NCBI GenBank assembly: GCA_007922305.1
Contig: ML677334.1
Span: forward strand, 17,463,853-17,527,852
Reading direction: 5' to 3'
From: Dermatemys mawii
Lineage: Eukaryota > Chordata > Testudines > Dermatemydidae
Length of the DNA stretch: 64,000 nt
Part shown: one piece after another, positions 22,901 to 30,456 of the stretch
Layout: the number at the start of each line of letters is the position of its first letter
How positions within the stretch are numbered: position 1 is the stretch's first letter
Notes under the pieces: model-generated
The model's input: only the letters and a program-made list of their open reading frames with translations
Database searches by the model: none
Told to the model about the DNA's origin: nothing
Translations under genes and position numbers: made by a program

Positions 22901-25900
22901 ACCCTAACCTGTGAAACTGTAAGAAATTACACTGAGTTCAAATCTTCCAACCTTTGGATCAGCATTAAATTCCTCTTTCATTTGCATCGGGTAGCTACAC
23001 AGCTCCAGCAATGTACTCCCAGGACCAACATGTACGCTTTACAACATGGTTTATCAGTGGCTATTAGCCAGGATGGGTAGAGATGGTGTCCCTAGCCTTT
23101 GTTTGCCAGAAGCTGGGAATGAGCGACAGGGGATGGATCACTTGATAATTAACTGTTATGTTTATTCCCTCTGGGGCACCTGGTATTGGCTGCTGTTGGA
23201 AGACAGGATACTGGTCTAGATGGACCTTTGGTTTGACCCAGTATAGTTTCTCTTATGTTCTTATGTACTAGTAAATAATTGACAAGCTATGGAGAAGAGG
23301 TAGATTTAATCTAAGCATGTGGTGAATAGATACTATTTGATGAGAACTGAGGAAATGCATATATAACAATAAAGGAACTAAATACAACAATAATACAGGA
23401 ACTAAAATGATCCTTCATCCATAATATAAATTGTTTTTAAGGTCCAAAAAAGACCAACTTTCATTTTTATTTGCATATGTATCTCATGTTTACATTAGAC
23501 AAGAGCTCTGATTCTATGAGATACTGAACAACTTCAACCTTGTTGACATAACTGTAAATGATAAAATATCACCTAAAAGTAGGGTGACCATATGTCCCAA
23601 TTTTATAGGGACAGTCCCGATTTTTGGGTCTCTTTCTTATATAGGCTCCTATTACTCCCCCACCCCCGTCTCGATTTTTCACATTTGCTGTCCGGTCACC
23701 CTACCTAAAAGATTTTTCTTGCATTGTTTCTGACTCGTACATAATAGAAATTTCATTAGAAGGCTGTAGTGATGTGATGACTCACACCTGTGGCACCTCC
23801 TGCTGGCCTTCTGAGAATTAGCTCCAGAGTGCCCTCTGCAGGCTGGTATCTCGCGATTGCTGGCCCCCGTGTCCCTCCTGGGCTCTGGTGCCCCTCTATC
23901 TGGGGTGCTGCCCCCTGGCAATACCCACACTCTCTTTCTGGGTCTCCCCTTCCCAGGGAACCCACAATCCCCATCAGTCTAGGGCTACTGCCAGTCAGCA
24001 ACAAGCCTCCCGCTGCCTGGGGCAGACTGCAGTGTAAAAGCCAGATACCATGGGCCAGGAGTTTTTGGACACCCTGCATTCCCCTGCAGCCCAGTGCCCT
24101 TTCAGGCCTTTCTATCTCCCCGGCTCAGCCTGCCCCTCCCCCAGCACTGATCCGCCCTCAGGCTTTGTGCTTTCAGGCAGATAGATCTATCTCCCTCTAA
24201 GGCTGGAGGGAGCCTGCTTTAGTCTCTGGCCCACAGCCCTCTTATAAGGACCAGCTGGGCACTGATTGGGGCGTAGCCCAGCTCTGGTTGCCTCCCCAGT
24301 CAGCCTTCCTAATCAGTCTTTGCTTCTAGGCTCTCAGAGGCAGCCCTTTCCCAGGCTGGGTTTAACCCTTTTAGGGCTGAAGAAGGTAACCACTCCGCTA
24401 GACAGGCAAATGATTATGACATTTCCAGTTCAGTTTTGCAGACTCAGGAGACACAGGTATATACTGCCTGATATACAATCTTACCCTGATTTACAGTGCT
24501 ATAACTCCATTATAGTCATTGTTTATTTACATCTTGTAACTGTGATCAGACTGAGGCTTGAGGACTTCTGTGTACTTCTTTGAAGCTTCAGATCTTTTAG
24601 GCTCACCTACTGATATTTAAAACCTGGTCCCTTCTCTCCCCCACCCCATCTAGAGCCCAATTCTGGAAGGGCTGATTGCTCTAAGCTACCATTGATTTCA
24701 GTCTCTCTCAGAATTAGACCCCTAAAGATTTGTAATAATCAAGTTAATTTCTGGGGTGCCTTAGTTTTTAAACCTATCAAAGAGCTTTGCAACAAAAATG
24801 ATAAGACTCTTGTCATGAGAGGCTTTGCTCCATATGTGCCAGAAAAAGTGTGGATTTTTTATTTTATATGGAAAACTGTGAACTGTTTCCTTGATTTAGG
24901 GAGGTTACTTTAGAGTTAATCGGAAATAAGATAAATGATGCATGAAAAAACAGATGTTGTGTGGACTGAAGAAAATGTGCATACCTAGCTTTCTGAAAGT
25001 TTTCCAACATCAGCAACAAAGCACATAAGCAAACAATACCTGTTATTGAAAGCAAAGTAAACATTAAATGATAAATAGGAGCATCATTGCGTAATGCTCA
25101 TCGTTTTTGTGTAGAAGAAACATGCAGCCATAGTGTAATGTGATATACAATTCTGATTTTATGATTTATAATTTACAGAAATCAAGTTAGAATTGCAACA
25201 ATAACGGAACAAAGATTAGGACAAGAAATATAGCCAAATTCTGAAACCTTTGAAAAGGTGTTATATTAGCTACTAGAGTAAACCCCATTATTCCCTAAAT
25301 AGGAAATATGTTAACAATGGCAAAGTAAAGAAAAAAAAGGGGGGAGCATAATTTATCAACTAAACTAGTTATAGAGATTGATCAGTGACGCCCCTACCAT
25401 ACATGCAAAAACTCAGACAAATGAGACCTGATTTGATGTGGTTTTGATTGAAGCTCAATAGTTATGTAGATTCATACTTCTAAAAGTGTACCTTTTTTAG
25501 AATGAGGTTCTATATGTTATATAGAATGAGCATCAATAAGTTTGATGCCCAAAAACAATAAAATACAGTTCCTCAGGACAGCACCTTAGAGTCTCCCCTT
25601 CAAGCTCATTCCTGTACAGCAAAATTGTTGTTTGTGTTTCCTAACATGGCTCAAGCCATTCTTGTAGCTCACTTTCTATATGTCTTGCATTGATATTCTA
25701 CAGGGTACTCGAGGCTTTGAGATTCTTATCAACAAATCCCTTGAACTTGCAGAGTATCTTTATAAGGAGCTGAATTCAAGAGAGAACTTTGAGCTTGTAT
25801 TTGATGCTGAAGTAAGTATCAAGATATCCCTCTGCTCTCTTCTTCAGTATGTATTCTCTTCTACTTTACAAGCATTTAATTTGATGTTCCGTATAAAAAG

Positions 25901-28046
25901 CTGACATATTTTCCTGTTGTCACTTTCACTGTCTGTTTAATTGAAATAGGCACTTCAGAGACTGGTATATTCATATTGTACAGTAGAAATGAGTCTAGCC
26001 ATAGTATCCATTTCCTGGATGAACAAAGTATTTTAAAATCCTCTGTGTTGTTCATCCAGAGCCTCTGGAATTACAAACATGGGTGGCAAACCAAATGTAG
26101 GTGATGGTTTTCTTTTGCAACAACATGGACAGTTGTAAACAATGAACTGGGCAGTTAAGGGCTTGATTCTGCAAGGTGCAGAGAAGAGCTGATTGTAAAA
26201 TTTGTGACTGAATTGACTGAAGAGTTTTGTTTTGTTTTTTACTGGATGTTATTTTTGGTTTGTCTCTTGAGTTTTGACCGCCCTCTGCCCACCTACAGTG
26301 TATGTGACCAATTAGTGTTGCCCACCCTCCAAAAGTTCTCACCCCCACATCTGCCTATCCCCTGCACAGTAATTATTCTTGTCCCAGATTTGCCCCGTCA
26401 GCACAGTCCCCATCAGTTCAGCTCCCCTCTCACCAGCGTCACATCAGGGCTCTCCCCCTTTCCAGGATTGGGATGGGAGATGCAATTTCAGGAGCTCTTC
26501 ACCCCTCCCTCCTTTCCCAGACCATATAATACAGGGAAAAGAGGAAGGAGCAGAGGCCTTGTGCACAGGAGGAGAGTGAGGAGGAAGAAGTGGAGTTACA
26601 GGGTCTGCTGAGTTTTTTTTTTTCTCTGCCCTCTTCCCTCCTGTGAGGAAAGGAGATCAGAGGCTTCTAGGGGCACTTAATTTCATGAGGGAGCTGGATG
26701 CCTCATGACATCGCGATATGACTCCAGACCCCCCTGAAATCCTAGCACTCACCAAAAATTGTGGGAGTGACAATACTACATTTAATCACAGAACTTATCA
26801 TTAAGCACATGAATTAGTGCTCTGCTAGATCAAGGCCAGAGTGTTCGACACCTTGCAGGAATCAGCCCTAAATTATATCACGTAGACTGCTGGACAGTCA
26901 TCACGAAAATAGCAACTTTTATGATAATTATCAGTCTGGGCCAGTTTTGAAGAAGTGACCTAAAAGTAAAAGGTAGGATTTTCAAAAGTGACTTGGAAGC
27001 ATTGCAATGATGTTGAATGGACTTATGCCTAGGTCATTTAGATACTATTGGTATTAAACTCTTGTTGACCTCAGACCCAATAACAGAATCATGGTTATTG
27101 TTTACTGAGAAATAAACATCTTTGTTTTAAAGCCTGAACTCACCAATGTGTGTTTCTGGTACATTCCGCCAAATCTTAGAAGAATACCAAATGGGCCAGA
27201 ACGAGAGAAATTACTTCATGAGGTAAGATTTCTAGTATTGATAGTATACTGGCATTAGAAAAAGTTCAGAGAAGGGCAACTAAAATTATTAGGGGTTTGG
27301 AACAGGTCCCATATGTAGCATGTATATGTATGCTAGACATAACTAAATTAATGCCTGACCATGTGGCAGCAGCAAAGTGCCATACAAAACATGATTTGGA
27401 GTCAGAATTCCCACTCCAGAGATCACAGGTATTGTAATAAGAAGGAGTCATGTTAGCATCCAGGCTTAGAAGGCAGCTGTCTTAGATGCTCAGGATTTCC
27501 AGGAAGTGCCACTGATAGTGGCCTTGAAAAGTTGTTTTGCCTTCCCAGTATTATAGTAGGAGTTCTGCAATGATGGCAAATAGAAGAAAGTTGGAACTCA
27601 TAAATCAGACAGCCAACTATAACGAAGATGCAGAAAAAAACCCACCTTGATTCTCATTGCAAGATATTTAAAAAGTGGCTAAAGTTGATAAGGAAAAAAG
27701 GAGGAGGCAACTTAGTAAACTCTACTTAAGGTATCAAAAGTGATGTAGAAGAGCTCATACGCAAAACTCACTATTGCAAATTGAAACTTTGCTGAATGGG
27801 CCTGATTTTTCAAAGTAACCTAACCGCTGATTTTGGGGTTCCACCATTTGGATGCTGAGAATCTGATAACATCCACAAATCAAGCAAGTAAAAAGTCAAC
27901 ATGTTATACCAATAGAAGCAAGCAGGATTTTATGAGGGGGATAAAGCAAAAAGCCACATTTATTGTAAAGATAATAATAAAGAATAAATAAAAGATAGAA
28001 GCAAACAACGTTGTTTAACTACTTATTCCTATCCCTACTTAACCCT

Positions 28047-28090
<44 letters not shown>

Positions 28091-30456
28091 CACACATTTA
28101 TTTAATTATTTATCCATTCGTTCAGGTTTTGGGTAATTGTTATAGTTACCAGCCTGGAAGTTGCTTGTGACAGAATACTGGCCAGGTGTTCTATACACAG
28201 GTGATGGTAGTGGGGAGCAAAGTCCTGATCAGATGCGCATCTGAAGCTCCTGGTAGGCTGGCAGCAGAACCTTGGACTTTAACTTCATAGTCTTTTGGTC
28301 CAGTATTTATAAGAATTTTTTCCTATGCCAGTCTATGGGAATTGCTGCGTCATGCTGATGTTTTTAGGGTGGCTGCCAGGTGCTCGTCAGTGATCTCATA
28401 GGGTGGACCTCCAGTCTCCAGTTTTTCTGCACTTGACATCTTTTGGTTGCACTGGCACCTGACGCCTTTTTCAGCCCTTTGATGCTGCATTTTCAGGCTG
28501 AAACCTCTCAAACCATCCATTCATTGTCCAAGCACTCTCTTTTTTACATACATTCCCTAATTAATGTTTCACGTACAGTATTTTGTATAATAATAATTTT
28601 ACAAATACAATAGTTACAAAAAGTTATAAAAGTTTCTGGGTGGCATTTCTCAAAACACTCTCTCTCTCTGAGTGCTAAGTTAGTTATTGTTATAGTTACA
28701 ACGTTTCACTTTGCGATTAGGGTTAATTGGTTCACAATGCTTTAAAGAGAGCTGGCGTCAATTGTGTAACAATGCCCTTAATCAATTACAGGGCTTGGCT
28801 CCCAGAGCGGAGTTAGTGGCTTAACAATGCATTGTTACAATGTATCCCTTGTGACGGAGTCAGACCAGAAGGATATAGGAGAGTGCTGGAAGGCAGGTAT
28901 ATTAGTCTGAGGATGTGCAGGTCCCTGTTCCCTGGATAGCCAAACAAAGGCTACTCCAGGCCAATCAAGACACCTGGGGCCAATTAAGAACCTTCTGGAA
29001 AGGAGTAGAAACAGCTAGCCTAATTTGGGACACCTGAAGCCAATCAGGGACTGGCTGAAACCAGATAAAAACCTCCCAGTTAGTCAGGCGGGTGTGGGTG
29101 TCAGGAGCTGTGGAAGGAAGTTATGCTGTTGGTGAGAGTGAGTGTTGGACAACATATCATACTGAACGAAGGAGGTCCTGAGGTAAGGGTGAAGTGGAGT
29201 TTGAAGAAGCGGGGACTGCTGTGGGGAAGTAGCCCAGGGAATTGTATTGTGTTTTGTGCCTAAAAGGTCAGCCATCTTAGCTGATACTATTAGGGTCCCT
29301 GGGCTGGAGTCCGGAGTAGAGGGCGGGCCCGGGCTCCCCCCTTTTCCATCTTCCATACTGGCCTGTGATGAAGGTAACTCACTAGGTGGTGACTCTTGCC
29401 AATTATACTGAGAAAGGGAGGTCACTCTGGGGCCTAGATGAGTTTCTGAGGCCCCTAAATCTGCCAGGAAGCACAGGACCCACAACTACAGACTTGGAGC
29501 TTTGTCACACCCTGCAATGTCAATTTCAAGTAGCTACTTGTAAAAGTTTGAGCGTGCCCTGGGACAAAAAGAGGGAAGCCGTTTCTGGCTACATAGTACA
29601 ATTTTAAGTTACATAACCTCTAATATTAACAAATTATATTTTAAAGGGGCAATAATAATAAATCTAAACATTTAACAATTTTAACAAATAATAATAATAA
29701 ATCTAAGCAATTACTACTTAACAAACTATTGCTACTTAACAAACTTATACTATGTAGACTTTCAGTAGTGGAAAACAAATTATGGAGAGACACTTTCAAT
29801 TGGGAAATCATTTTTAATACTTTAATATGTCATCCCTACAAACACTATCCTACATGTTTGTGTGCAAATTAAAATTTTTGTTCATCCATTATCTTGTATA
29901 TATTACCAACTAAATTCTACAAGCTCCAGAATAGAAGCCCTTAAAATTCTTGATTGCAGCTTTATAAGAATGTTGTCACTGAAATCAATGAGAGTTTGGG
30001 CTGTGTAGAGAATGAGTAAAAGCTGAGTAAGGACTTCAAAGATTTGTCCTATTGTGTGTAATGTTAACATCGTATCTTATGTTAAAATTAAAAACAGAAG
30101 GACAAATCCTGAAATTCCAGCAGAACTCTCATTGATGTCAATGACAACAATCTTATGATGTTTTAATTATGCTAGCTTTTTTGTTATACTGTGACTTGCA
30201 AAGGCTGGCTGTAATGAGAGTGGGGGTAAAGTTTCCAAATGTAAAAGGAAAATAATTGCAAAGGCTGACTTTTTATATACAGGTTGCTCCAAAAATAAAA
30301 GCACGGATGATGGAAGAAGGAACAATGATGGTTAGCTACCAGCCACATGGGGACAAAGTGAATTTTTTCAGAATGGTCTTTTCCAACCCAGCAACTAGGA
30401 AATCAGACGTTGACTTCCTCCTTGAAGAAATTGAAAGGCTTGGCAAGAATTTGTGA
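4794..30456 (+). CDS. Glutamate decarboxylase, GAD3-type paralogue (3' part, 11 exons)
   Basis: Joined exons: 4794-4906, 5851-5966, 7847-7926, 13527-13581, 17599-17715, 18704-18768, 19750-19828, 22590-22739, 25704-25811, 27133-27222 and 30283-30456 (TGA). Together they encode 381 residues plus a split first codon. The product is a group II PLP-dependent decarboxylase that converts glutamate to GABA. It aligns gap-free to human GAD67 residues 214-594 as I remember it. Visible residue 192 (NPHK) is the PLP Schiff-base lysine (Lys405), residue 160 in HVDAAW is the aspartate that binds the cofactor ring nitrogen, and residue 221 in CAGYLF is the catalytic-loop tyrosine (Tyr434). Phases match across all ten introns and there is no stop or frameshift. 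The loop [10 protein letters not shown] is GAD67-like, not GAD65-like (HASYLFQQDK), while VPLQCSA is GAD65-like. The sequence is not CSAD, since [11 protein letters not shown] and the C-terminus follow GAD. The level of divergence from GAD1 and GAD2 argues for a third paralogue. The N-terminal exons and promoter are outside the window. Confidence 0.93.
4907..5850 (+). other. Intron between GAD exons A and B
   Basis: The donor is GTAAGT and the acceptor ctcgtag. An AAAAT-type simple repeat occurs near 5056-5076. Otherwise I see nothing recognisable; the open frames near 5395-5699 show no protein family. Confidence 0.9.
5851..5966 (+). CDS. GAD exon B (visible residues 38-76)
   Basis: The exon lies between gctcgtag and a GTAAGT donor. 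It translates as [16 protein letters not shown] and continues through [10 protein letters not shown] to FVSEH, the GAD large-domain segment that follows the glycine-rich turn. It ends in phase 0. Confidence 0.95.
6730..7070 (-). pseudogene. Degenerate non-LTR retrotransposon Pol C-terminus (R2-like?)
   Basis: On the minus strand a frame reads [19 protein letters not shown], then [17 protein letters not shown], then [18 protein letters not shown], with in-frame stops between blocks. I associate this arrangement with the C-terminal part of Pol proteins labelled R2-type in reptile annotations, but this is from memory. The stretch to its left (about 6375-6730) could be the element's 3' UTR. It could instead be another retroelement Pol tail. 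Confidence 0.45.
7253..7424 (+). mobile_element. CR1 LINE 3' end (turtle-type tail)
   Basis: The sequence has 'tggatcacttgatgattacc', 'gggctagatggacctttggt' and the terminal 'cattcttatgttcttatgt'. It matches a second copy at about 23095-23270. The tail is of the kind seen on turtle CR1 subfamilies. Confidence 0.8.
7847..7926 (+). CDS. GAD exon C (visible residues 77-102)
   Basis: The acceptor is tattttaag|agc and the donor aag|gtaagc. It encodes [19 protein letters not shown] through VKCDE plus two bases of the next arginine codon. SHYS(I/V)KKA is the GAD1-like form; GAD2 has SHFSLKKG. Confidence 0.95.
8750..9757. mobile_element. hAT-type element, 1008 bp, with nested MITE
   Basis: The left end is CAGCGGTTCTCAAC and the right end GTTGAGAACTCCTG; these are inverted repeats matching at 12 of 14 positions. 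The flanks carry a perfect 8-bp duplication GCCTAGAC (8742-8749 and 9758-9765), the hallmark of hAT transposition. The interior is GC-rich with degenerate 'ccctgagctacctccctgcc'-like tandem repeats at about 9150-9360. No transposase frame was found, so it is non-autonomous. Confidence 0.9.
9604..9725. mobile_element. Small hAT MITE nested inside the 8750-9757 element
   Basis: The body 'gtcccgattttatagggaca' through to the end 'ggtcatccta' is the same about 120-bp family as 12887-13008, 23582-23701 and 51090-51209. The left terminus is degraded (agatgtgacc instead of tagggtgacc) and the target duplication is not clear. Confidence 0.75.
11615..11766. repeat. Foldback: 59-bp perfect inverted repeat
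   Basis: Bases 11615-11673 are the exact reverse complement of 11708-11766 (59 of 59). A loop of 34 bases contains 'catccaacgaagtgggtatt'. The right arm runs on into 'ctgcaattccagactaacac', the usual context of a repeat abundant in turtles ('gtcctgtggcacctta...actaacacggctac'). The left arm appears to be a second, inverted copy of the same piece. Confidence 0.95.
12887..13008. mobile_element. hAT MITE, about 122 bp
   Basis: The left end is tagagtgagc (family consensus tagggtgacc) and the right end ggtcacgctt. The flanking 8-mers CATCCGAC and TATCAGAC agree at 6 of 8 positions, consistent with an old hAT duplication. The interior 'attttatagggacaatccca' matches the other copies. Confidence 0.8.
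13527..13581 (+). CDS. GAD exon D, 55 bp (visible residues 103-121)
   Basis: This exon is too short to stand out as an open frame. The acceptor is catatag|ggg; the first G completes AGG (Arg) and the exon then reads [18 protein letters not shown]. It aligns residue for residue with the GAD1 segment GKIIPADFEAKILEAKQK. The donor is cgg|gtttgt, which departs from the GTAAGT consensus used by most other exons of this gene, so splicing here could be weaker. Confidence 0.93.
13845..17250 (-). pseudogene. CR1-type LINE, long degenerate copy (EN-RT remnants)
   Basis: Read on the minus strand, from right to left, there are CR1/L3-like endonuclease-linker remnants (about 16280-17250), a linker block ([10 protein letters not shown] near 16110-16160; [14 protein letters not shown] near 15790-15850), and the start of reverse transcriptase ([20 protein letters not shown] near 15190-15260; [19 protein letters not shown] near 15120-15185). 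These are followed by the degraded palm region and the C-terminal block ([20 protein letters not shown] near 14170-14250; [18 protein letters not shown] near 13955-14010). Many stops and frameshifts show it is dead. The right-hand boundary is approximate. A MITE interrupts the RT at 15299-15521. Confidence 0.85.
15299..15521. mobile_element. TA-flanked MITE inserted in the CR1 reverse transcriptase
   Basis: The ends are CAGGCATGTTGCATCTTA and its near-complement TAAGATGTGATTCGCCTG, flanked by TA on both sides (15297-15298 and 15522-15523). Removing the element rejoins the CR1 reading between ...[15 protein letters not shown] and the [17 protein letters not shown] block. This shows that the MITE arrived after the CR1. 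TA duplications suggest a Tc1/mariner-like source. Confidence 0.8.
17599..17715 (+). CDS. GAD exon E (visible residues 122-160)
   Basis: The acceptor is attttcag|gag and the donor gtggat|gtaatg; the exon is 39 codons in phase 0. It contains [19 protein letters not shown], the strongly conserved PLP-domain core, and ends LWMHVD. The final aspartate pairs with the pyridine nitrogen of PLP. Confidence 0.96.
17716..18703 (+). other. Intron between GAD exons E and F
   Basis: No gene is seen. About 18240-18430 contains 'gcctaaattgaagttggcat'-like words of an old dispersed repeat also seen near 38540-39170, 40080-40350 and 53130-53620. The acceptor tract at 18690-18703 is normal. Confidence 0.85.
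18704..18768 (+). CDS. GAD exon F (visible residues 161-181)
   Basis: The acceptor is ttcttacag|gca and the donor aag|gtgagc. The 65-base exon encodes [19 protein letters not shown] then IE and two bases of Arg. AAWGGG(L)LMSRKH is invariant in vertebrate GADs. Confidence 0.96.
18769..19749 (+). other. Intron between GAD exons F and G
   Basis: The intron holds a pyrimidine-rich stretch (about 18800-19180) with no clear protein homology and a solo LTR (19269-19667). The acceptor is gtcacctag. Confidence 0.85.
19269..19667 (+). mobile_element. Solo LTR, 399 bp, second family
   Basis: The element starts TGTCACGAGCAGGGAGG and ends CACCCCCTGTGACA (TG...CA, inverted TGTCAC/GTGACA). The flanks are GCAGG on both sides (19264-19268 and 19668-19672), a perfect 5-bp duplication. 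An AATAAA occurs inside (cccaaataaacc near 19574), as expected for the polyadenylation signal of an LTR in the + orientation. No internal viral genes are present. Confidence 0.88.
19750..19828 (+). CDS. GAD exon G with PLP lysine (visible residues 182-208)
   Basis: The acceptor is cacctag|g and the donor aag|gtactg. The first G completes Arg. [20 protein letters not shown] carries the NPHK motif whose lysine (visible residue 192) forms the internal aldimine with PLP. The exon ends FLVSEK in phase 0. Confidence 0.96.
21147..21384. mobile_element. PIF/Harbinger-type MITE, about 238 bp
   Basis: The right end 'cagtgtagacctggcc' matches the terminus of the 3163-3295 element, and 'gatgcgataaatcaatcccc' is shared internally in related form. 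The flanks are TTA on both sides (21144-21146 and 21385-21387), the 3-bp duplication preferred by Harbinger elements. The left terminus is diverged. Confidence 0.8.
22138..22428. mobile_element. Palindromic MITE, about 290 bp
   Basis: The left end 'aagactaagaatttgtctat' through to 'cttagtgcac' pairs with the reverse complement of the right end 'gtgcacttactg...taagtctt', with a few mismatches and indels. There is further inverted symmetry inside ('actttgatctacccc' against 'gaggatcaaagtgcac'). The boundaries are approximate and no target duplication was settled. Confidence 0.65.
22590..22739 (+). CDS. GAD exon H with catalytic loop (visible residues 209-258)
   Basis: The acceptor is ccactctag|ggt and the donor aag|gtaaga; the exon is 50 codons in phase 0. 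The catalytic loop [20 protein letters not shown] follows the GAD67 form. Its tyrosine (visible residue 221, GAD67 Tyr434) protonates the quinonoid intermediate in the known mechanism. The tryptophan after QPDK is unusual: GAD67 has Gln and GAD65 His there. The exon ends [18 protein letters not shown]. Confidence 0.96.
23095..23270 (+). mobile_element. CR1 LINE 3' end
   Basis: The sequence includes 'tttgtttgccagaagctggg', 'gatggatcacttgataatta' and the tail 'ttctcttatgttcttatgta'. It is the same family and orientation as 7253-7424. Confidence 0.8.
23582..23701. mobile_element. hAT MITE, 120 bp (best-preserved copy)
   Basis: The ends are (TA)GGGTGACCATATGTCCC and GGTCACCC(TA). Counting the TA as part of the terminus (tagggtgacc...ggtcacccta), the flanks are an exact 8-bp duplication CCTAAAAG before 23580 and after 23703. 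An 8-bp duplication places this family with hAT elements. Confidence 0.9.
23765..24421 (-). mobile_element. GC-rich LTR-like block
   Basis: This C/T-rich block is far more GC-rich than its surroundings, with TG at the left (tgtagtgatgtgatgactca) and CA at the right (gcaaatgattatgaca). Its texture resembles turtle LTRs read backwards. The 5-bp flanks at these ends do not match, so the boundaries and even the class are uncertain. The 105-136-residue frames inside it show no family. Confidence 0.4.
25704..25811 (+). CDS. GAD exon I (visible residues 259-294)
   Basis: The acceptor is attctacag|ggt and the donor gaa|gtaagt; the exon is 36 codons. It begins [20 protein letters not shown] and ends FELVFDAE, matching the GAD1 segment of identical length that begins GTVGFE. 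Confidence 0.95.
25812..27132 (+). other. Intron between GAD exons I and J
   Basis: A CT-rich stretch (about 26275-26640) holds overlapping open frames with no recognisable protein. The remainder shows nothing. The acceptor is gttttaaag. Confidence 0.85.
27133..27222 (+). CDS. GAD exon J (visible residues 295-324)
   Basis: The acceptor is ttttaaag|cct and the donor gag|gtaaga; the exon is 30 codons. [20 protein letters not shown] is the conserved start of the GAD C-terminal domain. The rest ([10 protein letters not shown]) is variable between paralogues. Confidence 0.95.
27243..27310 (+). mobile_element. CR1 reverse-transcriptase fragment
   Basis: Bases 'gaaaaagttcagagaagggc' and 'aactaaaattattaggggtt' translate to [17 protein letters not shown] sequence, the block just before the CR1 C-terminus. 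It is short and on the + strand. Confidence 0.7.
28049..28098. repeat. (CA)n microsatellite with TA tail
   Basis: A run of about 18 CA units is followed by 'tatatatacacaca'. It is likely polymorphic in length. Confidence 0.95.
28850..29509 (+). mobile_element. Solo LTR, copy 2 (about 660 bp)
   Basis: The ends are the same as at 1545-2208: TGTGACGGAGTCAGACC at the left and GAGCTTTGTCACA at the right. It is highly similar throughout, differing by scattered substitutions and small indels. The flanking bases are CCCT before (28846-28849) and CCCT after (29510-29513), a 4-bp match where copy 1 keeps 5 bp. It lies in the same orientation as copy 1, 27.3 kb away. Confidence 0.85.
30283..30456 (+). 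CDS. GAD terminal exon K and stop (visible residues 325-381)
   Basis: The acceptor is tatatacag|gtt. The exon reads [20 protein letters not shown], then [11 protein letters not shown], and ends [14 protein letters not shown] followed by TGA. GAD1 and GAD2 end ...EEIERLGQDL, so the end point is the family's normal C-terminus. GKVNFFRM-type contacts belong to the C-terminal domain that closes over the active site. No extension or truncation is seen. Confidence 0.96.
   Translation, partial: VAPKIKARMMEEGTMMVSYQPHGDKVNFFRMVFSNPATRKSDVDFLLEEIERLGKNL

Larger units (their letters stand above)
22740..25703 (+). other. Intron between GAD exons H and I
   Basis: The contents are a CR1 3' end (about 23095-23270), a hAT MITE (23582-23701) and a GC-rich, LTR-like block (about 23765-24421). 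The remainder (22745-23090, 23275-23580, 24425-25700) shows no recognisable element or exon. Confidence 0.85.
27223..30282 (+). other. Last GAD intron, between exons J and K
   Basis: The contents are a CR1 RT scrap starting within about 20 bases of the donor, a (CA)n microsatellite (about 28049-28098), a solo LTR copy (28850-29509) and AATAAT/AATCTAA low-complexity sequence (about 29640-29760). The sequence on either side of the LTR (about 27900-28849 and 29510-29750) may be an older retroelement, but I cannot classify it. 29760-30282 shows nothing else. Confidence 0.8.

Noticed and set aside
23788..24200. 136-residue proline-rich frame as a gene
   Set aside because: It lies in a GC-rich LTR-like block, overlaps frames on the other strand and has no recognisable domain.
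28049..28098. Regular CA repeats as a CRISPR-like array
   Set aside because: Simple dinucleotide microsatellite with no spacers, and the genome is eukaryotic.
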